64,000 nt of DNA from an uncultured Saprospiraceae bacterium (GCA_938015415.1 CALLPK010000014.1:1-64000); one strand, 5' to 3'; counted from the stretch's first letter, positions 19,561 through 27,607 are shown. The notes: generated by a model from the letters alone, not told the origin. Translations and numbers: made by a program.

Positions 19561-19941
19561 TCACTACCAGATTTAGGGTATTTTTAAATAAGAACTACTT
19601 AATTACCAAAGATTCCCTTACCTTTGTCTAAAATAGGTGTTGTTTGTTAACAATGTCTTTTACTTCCCACAATTCCTAAATAAAGCATTTTTTTAATTAC
19701 CCAATAATTTATTATTATCCATTTGGGTTTTGCCTTTACTTAGATATTCAATTTTTTTTGTTCCAAAAGCGTTAGACATATTTTCCCCAAATGTCCTTAA
19801 CAGTATAATGCTTGGATTTCGAAGTTGCTTCGCAAGTCATTCAAATTCTGTAAAGCTGGGTTACTTTCTTCCATATTGTAACCTTTTCATTAACTTTATT
19901 ACTATTTAAATAATTTTTTAACCATTAAATTTTAGACACTC
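19561..19941 (+). promoter_or_regulatory. Upstream region of the curli operon
   Basis: This stretch holds no open frame worth calling. It is AT-rich and must contain the promoter of the curli genes, since aspS is terminated just before it. I could not find a full match to the Bacteroidota promoter (TTTG, 19-21 bases, TAnnTTTG). A short inverted repeat near 19820-19835 (GAAGTTGCTTC) is the only visible structure. No csgD-like regulator gene is nearby, so the control input is unknown. Confidence 0.35.
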
Positions 19942-20784
19942 ATGAAAAAGATTTTTCTTTCTCTATCCATTATGTTATCAGCAGGATTGCTATGTGCGCA
20001 AAGCAACACTAGTAATCTTCAGCAAACTGGTGATGACAACAATGCAGGTATCACTCAAAAAGGAGCTACCAACTCAACTTTAGTTATTCAGAATGCAGAC
20101 AACAACGTGGTAGATTTAAGCCAGGCCGGAACCAACAACGTTGGAGAAATTCAGTTAAATGGCGGTAATAATGCAGTTAATCTTGCTCAGGTAGGAGACG
20201 CTAATAATGCTGTTAGCCTTATGGCAGATGGAGATAACGTATCTGCTATCTCTCAGGAAGGTAACTTGAACACTACTCGTCAGGAAGTTGAAGGTACTAG
20301 TAACGACCTTACTGCTACTCAGGAAGGTAATGGTAACACAGTGGTTCAATTACAGTCTGGTGTTGGAGCAAACACTGCTTTTGTTCAGCAGGTAGGTGAT
20401 AATAATCTTGCAACACAGGAGCAAGCTGGTGAAAACAGTTCTATCTCTGTTAATCAGTTGGGTAGTAACAGTGCTGCTATCATTCAGCAGACTGGTGTTT
20501 CTAACAACATTTCTGCTATGCAGGAAGGTAACGGAAATACAATGAACGTTGCTCAGAATGGTAACAACAACTTCGCTGGTGCTGAAAATCAGGTTTTACT
20601 TGATCAGTTTGGTGACAACAACAACATCCTTCTTTCTCAAGATGGTAATGAAAATGCTGTTGCTATCAGCCAGGAAGGTAATGCTAACGAAGCGATCAAC
20701 ACACAAAGTGGTCAAACTAACAATAGCATTATTTTACAAGCAGGAAGCCGTAACAGCGCTACTGTTTCTCAGTCTGAGAACTAG
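19942..20784 (+). CDS. csgA: Curlin-repeat major fibre subunit (CsgA-like)
   Basis: A secreted protein that should polymerise into extracellular amyloid fibres. A signal peptide MKKIFLSLSIMLSAG ending LLCAQ precedes about ten repeats of roughly 20-24 residues, built on the curlin pattern N-x5-Q-x-G-x2-N, for example TGDDNNAGITQKG, VGDNNLATQEQAG and EGNANEAINTQSG. Each repeat adds one beta-solenoid turn; the inward-facing glutamine and asparagine ladders are conserved. At 280 residues it is about twice the size of enterobacterial CsgA, meaning more turns per subunit. It heads the operon and is followed by a long palindrome that probably lowers read-through to the next subunit gene. The call as CsgA rather than CsgB rests on order, size and repeat regularity. 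Confidence 0.88.
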   Translation: MKKIFLSLSIMLSAGLLCAQSNTSNLQQTGDDNNAGITQKGATNSTLVIQNADNNVVDLSQAGTNNVGEIQLNGGNNAVNLAQVGDANNAVSLMADGDNVSAISQEGNLNTTRQEVEGTSNDLTATQEGNGNTVVQLQSGVGANTAFVQQVGDNNLATQEQAGENSSISVNQLGSNSAAIIQQTGVSNNISAMQEGNGNTMNVAQNGNNNFAGAENQVLLDQFGDNNNILLSQDGNENAVAISQEGNANEAINTQSGQTNNSIILQAGSRNSATVSQSEN

Positions 20785-20803
20785 AATATTGTTTGTTTTA
20801 TCA

Positions 20804-20837
20804 AAAAGATTCCGTCTCCTAGGAGACGGAATCTTTT
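20804..20837 (+). terminator. Perfect 34-base palindrome between the two curlin genes (terminator/attenuator)
   Basis: Arms of 17 bases, AAAAGATTCCGTCTCCT (20804-20820) and its exact complement (20821-20837), with no spacer, so the hairpin loop must be the central 4 bases. It ends in TTTT. It lies 20 bases past the csgA stop and 17 bases before the next start. It is probably a partial terminator or an mRNA-end stabiliser that makes the major subunit transcript more abundant than the rest of the operon. Confidence 0.8.
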
Positions 20838-20853
20838 CTATCAAAAAAAGCTC

Positions 20854-21405
20854 ATGAAATTTTTTCTAAAATTCGCTCTAATCACGATTCTTCTTTTTGC
20901 AGCTTCCCTTATCTTCGCACAAACACCGGAAGACTTTCTACAAGAGTCCTCTCTTTTGTTAGAACAGGAAATCAACGCCCAGAATGGTAACCAAACAGTT
21001 ATCCAACAAGAAGGAAGACGTAACGAGTCCGAAATTGTACAAACCCTAACGGACAAAGAAAAGGCAAATATCGCACAGTTATTGCAGAGTGGTGACTTCA
21101 ACCTTGCTATTGTACGACAGGAGGGACAGGCTAATAAGTTAGCGCTCGTGCAACAGGGGAGTAATAATTATTACGAACTAGACCTAATTGGATCAAATAA
21201 TAAGATTGGAATTATTCAACAAGGGAATGATAATAAGATTGTTCAGAAGATCAATCAAGTGGATGGTCTGAATATCGAACTTATTCAAATAGGAAACGAT
21301 AATGAAATTGTTCAGATTTTAGAGGGAAATATTGAAAATAAAGAAATTAAAATTATTCAGGAAGGCGACGGACTTCGCTTGCAAATAGAGCAATCCAAAC
21401 TCTAA
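20854..21405 (+). CDS. csgB: Curlin-repeat minor subunit / nucleator (CsgB-like)
   Basis: A signal peptide (FLKFALITILLFAASLIFAQ) is followed by about five or six curlin-type repeats at residues 40-180: NGNQTVIQQEGRRNE, QSGDFNLAIVRQEGQANK, QQGSNNYYELDLIGSNNK and QQGNDNKIVQKINQVDG. The repeats are less regular and more charged than in the previous gene, with N-x5-Q-x-G kept. In enterobacteria CsgB nucleates CsgA on the cell surface and shows similarly irregular, charged repeats. Size (183 residues) and position directly after the major subunit fit this, but the nucleator role is an inference. It precedes the CsgE-like gene by 53 bases. Confidence 0.8.
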   Translation: MKFFLKFALITILLFAASLIFAQTPEDFLQESSLLLEQEINAQNGNQTVIQQEGRRNESEIVQTLTDKEKANIAQLLQSGDFNLAIVRQEGQANKLALVQQGSNNYYELDLIGSNNKIGIIQQGNDNKIVQKINQVDGLNIELIQIGNDNEIVQILEGNIENKEIKIIQEGDGLRLQIEQSKL

Positions 21406-21458
21406 AAAGCCTTTCCCCCTTGATTTTCACCTAATAGTTGTTTATCATAGTCAGCAAT

Positions 21459-22367
21459 ATGAAAGGGGTTAACGTAAATATCATAGTGTTTTTTCTTCTA
21501 GCCATCAGCAACCTGACCGCTCAGAGCGAGTCCGTTAATATCCGTGCCTGGATTGAGGTTGTAGATTTGCCCCAAACTAAAAAGATAGAAATCAGAGGAA
21601 TGATCAAAAATGATTCTGACCAGGAACTTACCCTCTACCAAAAAATGGATATCACCAAATCTGGTACCAGCGGAACTGCTAAACATCAACAAAGCGGAAG
21701 TTTTACCGTTAGTCCCAATCGTACAAAAATTCTTGGTCGTAGCAGTTTTTATAAAAATAATACGGATAATTATCAGGTAGTTTTCCAGATACGTAACGAT
21801 TTGGGCGCTATCTTTACTGATTCCTTATTTTATCCAGAAAAGCCTATTTCAGAAAAAAAAGAAATATTGACTCAAACAGCTCGGCCCATTCCACCAAAAA
21901 AAGAAAATCCTAAAATAGCCGCTACTCCATCCCCCAATAAGGAAGTTCCTATTTCCATTAAAAAACCTGTTCCTACCACTAAAAAAGATAAACCCATTAC
22001 TACTACCAAAAAGTCCAGAGCAGTAGTACCCGTAGATGTTTTAGAAATTGACGGTTTGATCATCGATGAAACCCGCTCCAAAATAGCACGTGATTTTTAT
22101 GATTTATTTTATAAAAAATGGATTGCGCCCATTGGAGCAAAAAACTTTTCTATTTATATAAGAGAAGAACCATCCCGTGGTCGAGGTGCCCAAATTTCGC
22201 TGACATTGAACGAAGATAAAATATTTCAAAATTTTGTTCCTCCCCGTTATGATGCGCTCGAAAATGTGGTGAACTTTGCCATTCGAGTTACCCGTGCTCG
22301 TCTCAGCGCTCAGGCAAAAATTAATGATCAACTAAAAGAAGAAGACCAAATGGGAAGTGGCATTTAA
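21459..22367 (+). CDS. csgE: CsgH-like/CsgE fusion, curli periplasmic chaperone-adaptor
   Basis: Starting at ATG 21459 gives the signal peptide MKGVNVNIIVFFLLAISNLT followed by AQ; a TTG further upstream at 21438 would weaken it. Numbered from that upstream TTG, residues about 30-135 are a beta-sandwich-like domain with KSGTSGTAKHQQSGSFTV, which resembles CsgH, a curli-associated periplasmic protein of alphaproteobacteria. A lysine/proline-rich linker spans about 136-198. Residues about 203-300 are a clear CsgE domain: EIDGLIIDETRSKIARDFYD, then FSIYIREEPSRGRGAQISLT. CsgE caps the CsgG secretion channel and gives it selectivity; CsgH restrains curlin aggregation in the periplasm. Joining both suggests one protein that holds unfolded subunits and delivers them to CsgG (inference). 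The CsgE part is firm, the CsgH part moderate. Confidence 0.85.
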   Translation: MKGVNVNIIVFFLLAISNLTAQSESVNIRAWIEVVDLPQTKKIEIRGMIKNDSDQELTLYQKMDITKSGTSGTAKHQQSGSFTVSPNRTKILGRSSFYKNNTDNYQVVFQIRNDLGAIFTDSLFYPEKPISEKKEILTQTARPIPPKKENPKIAATPSPNKEVPISIKKPVPTTKKDKPITTTKKSRAVVPVDVLEIDGLIIDETRSKIARDFYDLFYKKWIAPIGAKNFSIYIREEPSRGRGAQISLTLNEDKIFQNFVPPRYDALENVVNFAIRVTRARLSAQAKINDQLKEEDQMGSGI

Positions 22368-22412
22368 AATATAAAACGTATAATTTTACCAAAACTGATA
22401 ATAATCAATACC

Positions 22413-22844
22413 ATGAAAAATAAACTAGCTTCAATCACTTTTTTCGTTATTTGCTTCTGCTTATCAGGAACCTTTTGTAATGGTCAGGACTTAGTTTACA
22501 AACCTGTTAACCCTGCATTTGGCGGTGAAACCTTTAATTACCAGTGGCTGCTTAGCTCTGCTCAAGTTCAAAATCTTATCGAAGAACCAGAAGGCGACGA
22601 TATTTTTTCCTTTAATCAAAGCTCAACACTAGATGACTTTGCCGAAACTTTAAATCGCCAGCTATTGAGTCAAATTTCCCGGGAATTGACAACCAGTCAA
22701 TTTGGGGAGGCAGGTTTAGAGGAAGGTTCTTATACGATAGGTAATTTTCAGATTGAAGTGAATAATACCACAGAGGGATTATCCATCACTATTTTGGATA
22801 CTGCTCTAGGGGAACAAACACAGGTAATTATTCCTTTTTTCTAA
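22413..22844 (+). CDS. csgF: Curli assembly factor CsgF
   Basis: After a signal peptide (ASITFFVICFCLSGTF, then CNGQ), the mature N-terminus DLVYKPVNPAFGGETFNYQW is the CsgF hallmark: this segment inserts into the CsgG pore and forms a second constriction. The next stretch LLSSAQVQNLIEEP matches the helix that follows in the E. coli protein. The rest is a small beta-rich domain on the cell surface that couples secretion to nucleation. The 143-residue length fits the family (about 138). It lies 45 bases after the csgE-like gene and 192 bases before csgG, a long gap for this otherwise compact operon. Confidence 0.93.
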   Translation: MKNKLASITFFVICFCLSGTFCNGQDLVYKPVNPAFGGETFNYQWLLSSAQVQNLIEEPEGDDIFSFNQSSTLDDFAETLNRQLLSQISRELTTSQFGEAGLEEGSYTIGNFQIEVNNTTEGLSITILDTALGEQTQVIIPFF

Positions 22845-23036
22845 AAAAAATATAAAAACGTTGAATCTTATTGTTTTACTCCCTAACTTGCGGGTTAAGA
22901 TGAATAGAGTGATCTATTGTTCGTACTTTAAGTCAACTCCCACCACATTTATAGATTAACGTTTCCTATTTCCGTTTTAAGAATTTTCACCAATTAAGAT
23001 CTTCTGCCTGCAAGAAGACTACAACACGCATTACTA

Positions 23037-24467
23037 ATGAAGGGAACGATTCTACTTACTAGAGTGATGTTCAGCCTGCTGATCGTCATTTTATGCTCCA
23101 GCTGTAGTCTGTTATTACATCAGCCGGTAGCTCCTACCAAAGCGCGTCTGGGAGAAGAAACACAATCAACCATTGATTTAAAAAATCTTCCGGAAGCCAA
23201 AAGTCCAATCATCGTTGCAGTCTATAAATTCCGCGATCAGACCGGACAATACAAACCCAGTGAAAATGGAACTAGCTGGTCTACTGCCGTAACTCAGGGA
23301 GCAACCACTGTACTGATTAAAGCACTGGAAGACTCCAAATGGTTTATTCCTATCGAACGTGAAAACGTGAGTAATCTATTAAACGAGCGAAAAATTATCA
23401 GATCCAGTCGAGCCCAATACAATACGGAAGGCGAAGCCACCAATCAAAATGATCTTCCACCACTACTCTATGCCGGCGTTATTCTAGAAGGTGGTATCAT
23501 CTCTTATGACGCCAATGTGATTACTGGCGGTGCGGGGCTTCGTTATTTTGGGGCAGGCGCTTCTGGACAATACCGACAGGATAGGGTTACGGTATATCTG
23601 CGGGCGGTCTCTACCAGTAATGGAAAAATTCTCAAAACAGTTTATACTTCTAAAACCATTCTATCGCAGGCAATGAATGCCGGGTTGTTCCGCTTCGTTC
23701 GCTTTGGTCGTTTACTCGAAGCAGAAACGGGATTTACCTACAATGAACCTTCGGAACTCGCACTCACCGAGGCCATCGAAAAAGCAGTGATGAGCTTAAT
23801 CATCGAAGGAGTAAAGGAAAAGCTTTGGGATTTAAAAGAAGCTCGTAATGTAGTTTCTGATGCTTTTATTCAATATGATAAAGAAAAAGAACGTATTCCA
23901 CAAACCGATATTTTTAATAAAATTTTAGATAATCGCCGAAAACAGGTCGGTTTAAACGTTTCTACAACTTCTCTGCAGTACAAAGGAGATTATCCCGATC
24001 CAGTGATCTCAACGGGGCTAGAAGCTGGATTACTTTTTTCTCCGGGACCTAAACTTGGCCTTGCTTTAAACTATGGGATGAGTTCTTTATCCACTAAAGA
24101 CTTTTTTGATAAAGATGTCACTTATGCAGATTTAAACCTCGCCTATCGATTTTCTCCATATAACCTATTGACTCCTTATGGATATGGAGGTGTTGGGGTA
24201 ATTACCGAAAATGCCACTGGAAGATTTGATTTTTCTAATAAAAAATATCCCAAAGTTAATCTTGGAGCCGGAATAGAATTTTTGATTAATAACTCGCTTG
24301 GGCTTAAAACATCTCTGGATTATAATATCATGTTAAGTGATAATTTTGACCTGATAGAACAAGGAAAATACAATGATCATTACTGGCGGGCCAACATAGG
24401 ATTTCACTTTTATTTTGGTCGAGAAATTCAGGCTGAACGAAAATTTAATTATTCTAAAAAGAAATAA
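23037..24467 (+). CDS. csgG: Curli secretion channel CsgG with C-terminal outer-membrane beta-barrel extension
   Basis: Residues about 20-290 are CsgG, the outer-membrane lipoprotein that forms a nonameric channel for curlin subunits. A lipoprotein signal ends LCSSC (C23). Matching segments are VAVYKFRDQTGQYKPS, SKWFIPIERENVSNLLNERK, GGAGLRYFGAGASGQYRQD and TSKTILSQAMNAGLFRFV, which include the pore-forming strands. Typical CsgG is about 277 residues; this one has 476. The additional C-terminal part (about 300-476) has alternating strands such as GLALNYGMSSLSTK, ADLNLAYRFSPYN and YWRANIGFHFYFG, the pattern of a small OmpA/OmpW-like beta-barrel. How a second barrel fits around the nonamer is unclear. 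The next gene starts 2 bases after the stop, so they are translated together. Confidence 0.92.
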   Translation: MKGTILLTRVMFSLLIVILCSSCSLLLHQPVAPTKARLGEETQSTIDLKNLPEAKSPIIVAVYKFRDQTGQYKPSENGTSWSTAVTQGATTVLIKALEDSKWFIPIERENVSNLLNERKIIRSSRAQYNTEGEATNQNDLPPLLYAGVILEGGIISYDANVITGGAGLRYFGAGASGQYRQDRVTVYLRAVSTSNGKILKTVYTSKTILSQAMNAGLFRFVRFGRLLEAETGFTYNEPSELALTEAIEKAVMSLIIEGVKEKLWDLKEARNVVSDAFIQYDKEKERIPQTDIFNKILDNRRKQVGLNVSTTSLQYKGDYPDPVISTGLEAGLLFSPGPKLGLALNYGMSSLSTKDFFDKDVTYADLNLAYRFSPYNLLTPYGYGGVGVITENATGRFDFSNKKYPKVNLGAGIEFLINNSLGLKTSLDYNIMLSDNFDLIEQGKYNDHYWRANIGFHFYFGREIQAERKFNYSKKK

Positions 24468-24469
24468 TA

Positions 24470-25957
24470 ATGACTTCTAAATATATAGTAATCGCTTTTT
24501 TACTTAGCCTGATACTGATGACAAGCTGTAACGAAGATACCATTCAGCCTCAACTATTTGGTAGTATTGAAGGGCAAGTATTACGCAAGGATGACCTTAC
24601 GCCGCTTGATAATGTTGCTATCAGTACCACACCTACTTCCAGTTCTGTCATTACGGATGTAGCCGGAAACTTCACCCTTGAAAGTGTTCCCATTGGTACC
24701 TACTCTATTCGAGCAGAGAAAGAAGGTTTTGTAATTAAACTAGAAGGTGTTACGGTTACCGGAAACAGTGCGGGACAAGTCGTTATCCGAATGGAAAAAG
24801 ATACTTCTATCAGTGTTCCTCCTACCACTCCACAAGTTATCTCTCCCCTAGATGGAGCTCAGGATCAGTCGGTAAATGTTCGCTTGGAATGGATTTCCGT
24901 TGATGAGGACGAAGAGGATATGCTACTTTATGATCTGTACCTATACGAAGATCAACAAGCTGATCCTATTTTGGAAGTCATGGATATTCCGGATAATTTT
25001 CTGGAAGTAACCGATCTTCAATTTGGTAAAAATTATTATTGGCAAGTGAGTGCTAAAGATGGACGCACTGCCCCTGTTTTTAGTATGCTCTGGCGGTTTA
25101 AAACAGAAGAATTTCCCGATTACCGTTTTTTATTCGCGCGCGAAATCGACGGAAAATACGATATCTATTCAGCCAATGATCTTGGTGATGAAATAAAATT
25201 AACCGATAACAATGCCAGTAACTGGAGACCGATTATGAGTCCCAACAGAGACAAAATTGCCTTCATTTCCAATGCAGGAATCGATCTGCATATTTATACC
25301 ATGAATCGTGATGGCTCCGATGTCACTCAAGTAACCACTTTGCCGATTAGTGGCCTGAATAGTTTTGAGTTGGACTTTAGCTGGTCACCCGATGGTACCC
25401 AAATACTCTATATGCGAAATTCTATTCTGAATGTCATCAATGTCGACGGTACTGGATTAAGCGTAATTACAGAAGCTCCTGCAGGTACTACCTTCGTAGA
25501 ATGTGACTGGGTGGGTCCCGGCAATAAAATATTGGTGCGTACGCTGGGTAACGCGCCGTACGCGTCCAACATCTGGTTATTAGAATCTAGTGGTGCTTTT
25601 GTTGATACGGTTATTCCCGATTTACCTGGTAGTACTGGTGGAGGTGTATTCTCAATTCCTGGAACAAAAATTCTTTATACTCAGGATATTTCTGGTTTTA
25701 ATTCTGTTACTGGCAGACAATTAGATGCTCGGGTTTTCCAGGTGGATATCAACTCCGGAGTCCGCGTGGACTTATCCTACGAAAAAATAGATGGTACCAA
25801 TGATTTGGACGCTCGTTATTCGCCAGACGGTGCTAAAATCATTTTTACGAATACCAATAATGATGGTATTTCCCAAAAAAATATTTACATCATGGACCTG
25901 GATGGAGACAATCGAGCACTGCTTTTTGAAAATGCGGAGATGCCCGAGTGGAAATAG
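24470..25957 (+). CDS. Lipoprotein with carboxypeptidase-regulatory-like, Fn3-like and WD40-like propeller domains
   Basis: The last gene of the curli operon, starting 2 bases after csgG. The lipoprotein signal ends LMTSC (about residue 20). Residues about 30-110 are a CarboxypepD_reg-like beta-sandwich (GSIEGQVLRKDDLTPLDNVA, then GNFTLESVPIGTYSIRAEKE). Residues about 120-215 resemble a fibronectin-type fold (PQVISPLDGAQDQSVNVRLE, FGKNYYWQVSAKDG). From about 225 come TolB-like/PD40 propeller blades: NASNWRPIMSPNRDKIAFIS, IYTMNRDGSDVTQVT, FSWSPDGTQILYM and ARYSPDGAKIIFTN. Such propellers bind proteins or carbohydrates. It has no counterpart in the enterobacterial csg operons; a surface cofactor that helps assembly or anchors the fibres is an inference. 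A strong terminator follows. Confidence 0.8.
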   Translation: MTSKYIVIAFLLSLILMTSCNEDTIQPQLFGSIEGQVLRKDDLTPLDNVAISTTPTSSSVITDVAGNFTLESVPIGTYSIRAEKEGFVIKLEGVTVTGNSAGQVVIRMEKDTSISVPPTTPQVISPLDGAQDQSVNVRLEWISVDEDEEDMLLYDLYLYEDQQADPILEVMDIPDNFLEVTDLQFGKNYYWQVSAKDGRTAPVFSMLWRFKTEEFPDYRFLFAREIDGKYDIYSANDLGDEIKLTDNNASNWRPIMSPNRDKIAFISNAGIDLHIYTMNRDGSDVTQVTTLPISGLNSFELDFSWSPDGTQILYMRNSILNVINVDGTGLSVITEAPAGTTFVECDWVGPGNKILVRTLGNAPYASNIWLLESSGAFVDTVIPDLPGSTGGGVFSIPGTKILYTQDISGFNSVTGRQLDARVFQVDINSGVRVDLSYEKIDGTNDLDARYSPDGAKIIFTNTNNDGISQKNIYIMDLDGDNRALLFENAEMPEWK

Positions 25958-25977
25958 ATAATTAATTTTATATTTCT

Positions 25978-26026
25978 AAAAATAGCATAACCAAATGATT
26001 ATCATTTGGTTATGCTATTTTTTTTA
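25978..26026 (+). terminator. Strong terminator ending the curli operon
   Basis: Eighteen-base arms AATAGCATAACCAAATGA (25981-25998) and exact complement (26002-26019), loop TTA, flanked by A on the left and eight or more T on the right. It ends the csg transcript 20 bases after the last stop. Confidence 0.93.
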
Positions 26027-26070
26027 TTTCCTGGTTAATTTTAATCAAAATATTGAAAACTTTTTAATTG

Positions 26071-26112
26071 GAATGATCGTTCTATAATTTAAATAACAGA
26101 ATGATCGTTCTA
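26071..26112. promoter_or_regulatory. Two copies of a TetR-type operator upstream of the SDR gene
   Basis: The 14-mer GAATGATCGTTCTA occurs at 26071-26084 and again at 26099-26112, 28 bases apart. Each is a near-palindrome centred on GATC (GAAYGATCRTTC), the usual form of TetR-family operators. They lie in the SDR promoter region, and a TetR-family gene follows the SDR gene, so autoregulation of the pair by that repressor is likely (inference). Confidence 0.75.
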
Positions 26113-26147
26113 GAATAAATTTTTTAATATAAAAAAGTAAATAACCA

Positions 26148-26897
26148 ATGAGTAAATTAAACGGAAAAGTAGCCATTGTAACTGGCGCTACCAGCGGAAT
26201 GGGATTGGACACCGCAAAATTATTTTTACAGCAAGGAGCTAAAGTAGTGTTAACTGGTAGGACCCAGAAAAAACTAGAAGCCATTAAAGATCAACTTACG
26301 GGAGATTATCTGCTAATCCCGGCAGAGGCATCCAGCACTTCAGACAGTAAAAAATTAGTAGAAAAAACGGTTGCACATTTTGGTAAGATAGATGTGCTAT
26401 TTTTGAATGCTGGTATTTTTAGATTAGAAGGCATTGGAACCCTAACGGAAGAAATTTTTGATGAAGTGTATAATGTGAACGTCAAAGGCCCCTTATTTAC
26501 CGTAAATGAAGCGGCGGGTTCCCTCAACGAAGGAGCCAGTATTATTTTTAATACCTCTATTACGAATGTCAAAGGGTTTCCAGCGATGTCCGCCTATGCC
26601 TCCAGCAAAGCTGCGCTTAGATCTATTACCAAAACCTTAGCCGCGGAATTTGGTAATAAAGGTATTCGAGTTAATTCAATAAGTCCCGGACCGATTGATA
26701 CACCCATATATGGTAAACACAATGTAGATCAAGCGCAAATTAATGAGATGGCTGGTTCGTTTCCATCTATGGTTCCCTTGGGCCGTTTTGGGGAAGGTAC
26801 AGAAGTAGCTGCCGTTGCGCTATTTTTGGCTTCTGAAGATGCTTCATACATTACTGGCGCAGAGATTCCAGTAGACGGTGGATTTGCGCAAGTTTAA
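26148..26897 (+). CDS. Short-chain dehydrogenase/reductase (SDR family)
   Basis: A classical SDR oxidoreductase of 249 residues. The NAD(P)-binding motif TGATSGMG lies at about 12-19 and TGRTQKK at about 36-42 suggests preference for NADPH. NAG (about 89-91) and the catalytic YASSK motif (tyrosine near 150, lysine near 154) are present, as is the proximal serine in NTSITN. The C-terminal NSISPGPIDTPIY and GAEIPVDGGFAQV are typical. The substrate cannot be told. The gene lies behind two TetR-type operators and is followed by the tetR gene, a common arrangement for an enzyme induced by its own electrophilic or toxic substrate (inference). Confidence 0.93.
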   Translation: MSKLNGKVAIVTGATSGMGLDTAKLFLQQGAKVVLTGRTQKKLEAIKDQLTGDYLLIPAEASSTSDSKKLVEKTVAHFGKIDVLFLNAGIFRLEGIGTLTEEIFDEVYNVNVKGPLFTVNEAAGSLNEGASIIFNTSITNVKGFPAMSAYASSKAALRSITKTLAAEFGNKGIRVNSISPGPIDTPIYGKHNVDQAQINEMAGSFPSMVPLGRFGEGTEVAAVALFLASEDASYITGAEIPVDGGFAQV

Positions 26898-26948
26898 TTA
26901 TTTGAATTTTTAAAAATTATTCCTGAATTTTATGGAATGAAATATACT

Positions 26949-26979
26949 GTTGGCTAGCTAATAAATAGCTAGCCAACAA
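26949..26979. repeat. Hairpin between SDR and TetR genes
   Basis: Perfect 13-base arms TGTTGGCTAGCTA (26949-26961) and complement (26967-26979) with loop ATAAA. The T tract that would mark a terminator is missing. The arm resembles the GTTGGCTAGTTA sequence in the palindromic element at 50.5-50.7 kb, so it may be a related repeat. Confidence 0.6.
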
Positions 26980-26992
26980 AATTATTAAGATC

Positions 26993-27574
26993 ATGGCACG
27001 TAGTAAAGAATTTGATAAAGATGTAGTTCTAGAAAAAGCGAAACAGCTATTCTGGCAACAAGGCTTTCATGCCACTTCCGTGCAAAATCTGGTAGACCAC
27101 CTGGGGATTAACCGAGCGAGTATTTATGGCACTTTTGGTGGAAAAAATAAATTATACGAGGCAGCGTTACAATCTTACCGGGCGGAAAATCTAATTTTTT
27201 TAAAAGAACACTTGGCTAAATTTGATTCGGTTAAAAAAAGCTTGTCCTTCCTATTTAAGGCAGCCATCGGTGCGGCGATTAAAGACAAAAATCGAAAAGG
27301 ATGCTTTGTGATCAATTGTACGACGGAGTATTTGCCAAAACATCATCATATTATTAGTGAGTTGTTAGACAATAAAAATACTTTTCAAAATCTTATTGTT
27401 GAAACTTTGGAACGAGGAAAAGCTAGTGGAGAATTTAGTACACAACTAGAAGTAAAAGCGACTGCCGCTTACTTATTTAGTCTATTTAGTGGACTACAAA
27501 TTACTGCGAAAATAGCACCCGCTCAAGAAGAGCTTTTCAAATCAATTGATTTGGGGTTGAGTACCTTAAATTAG
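26993..27574 (+). CDS. TetR/AcrR family transcriptional regulator
   Basis: The 193-residue protein begins with a helix-turn-helix domain: residues about 8-55 with VLEKAKQLFWQQGFHATSVQ, then LVDHLGINRASIYGTFGGKN, the standard TetR HTH with its recognition helix. The C-terminal ligand-binding part is helical (FLFKAAIGAAIKD..., CFVINCTTEYLPKHHHIISE), and the cysteines at about 102 and 107 may matter for sensing. This CFVINCT-type pattern is shared with the TetR group that controls reductases and N-ethylmaleimide-type responses. It follows the SDR gene by 95 bases with a hairpin between. It probably represses the SDR gene through the two operators at 26071-26112. Confidence 0.92.
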   Translation: MARSKEFDKDVVLEKAKQLFWQQGFHATSVQNLVDHLGINRASIYGTFGGKNKLYEAALQSYRAENLIFLKEHLAKFDSVKKSLSFLFKAAIGAAIKDKNRKGCFVINCTTEYLPKHHHIISELLDNKNTFQNLIVETLERGKASGEFSTQLEVKATAAYLFSLFSGLQITAKIAPAQEELFKSIDLGLSTLN

Positions 27575-27607
27575 ACTGGTAATAATATGGTGAACTAATT
27601 TAATAGG

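Noticed and set aside
22861-23036. Possible hidden gene or second promoter between csgF and csgG
   Set aside because: The 190 bases show only a weak hairpin TCTTCT/AGAAGA at about 23000-23018 and no start with a sensible frame.
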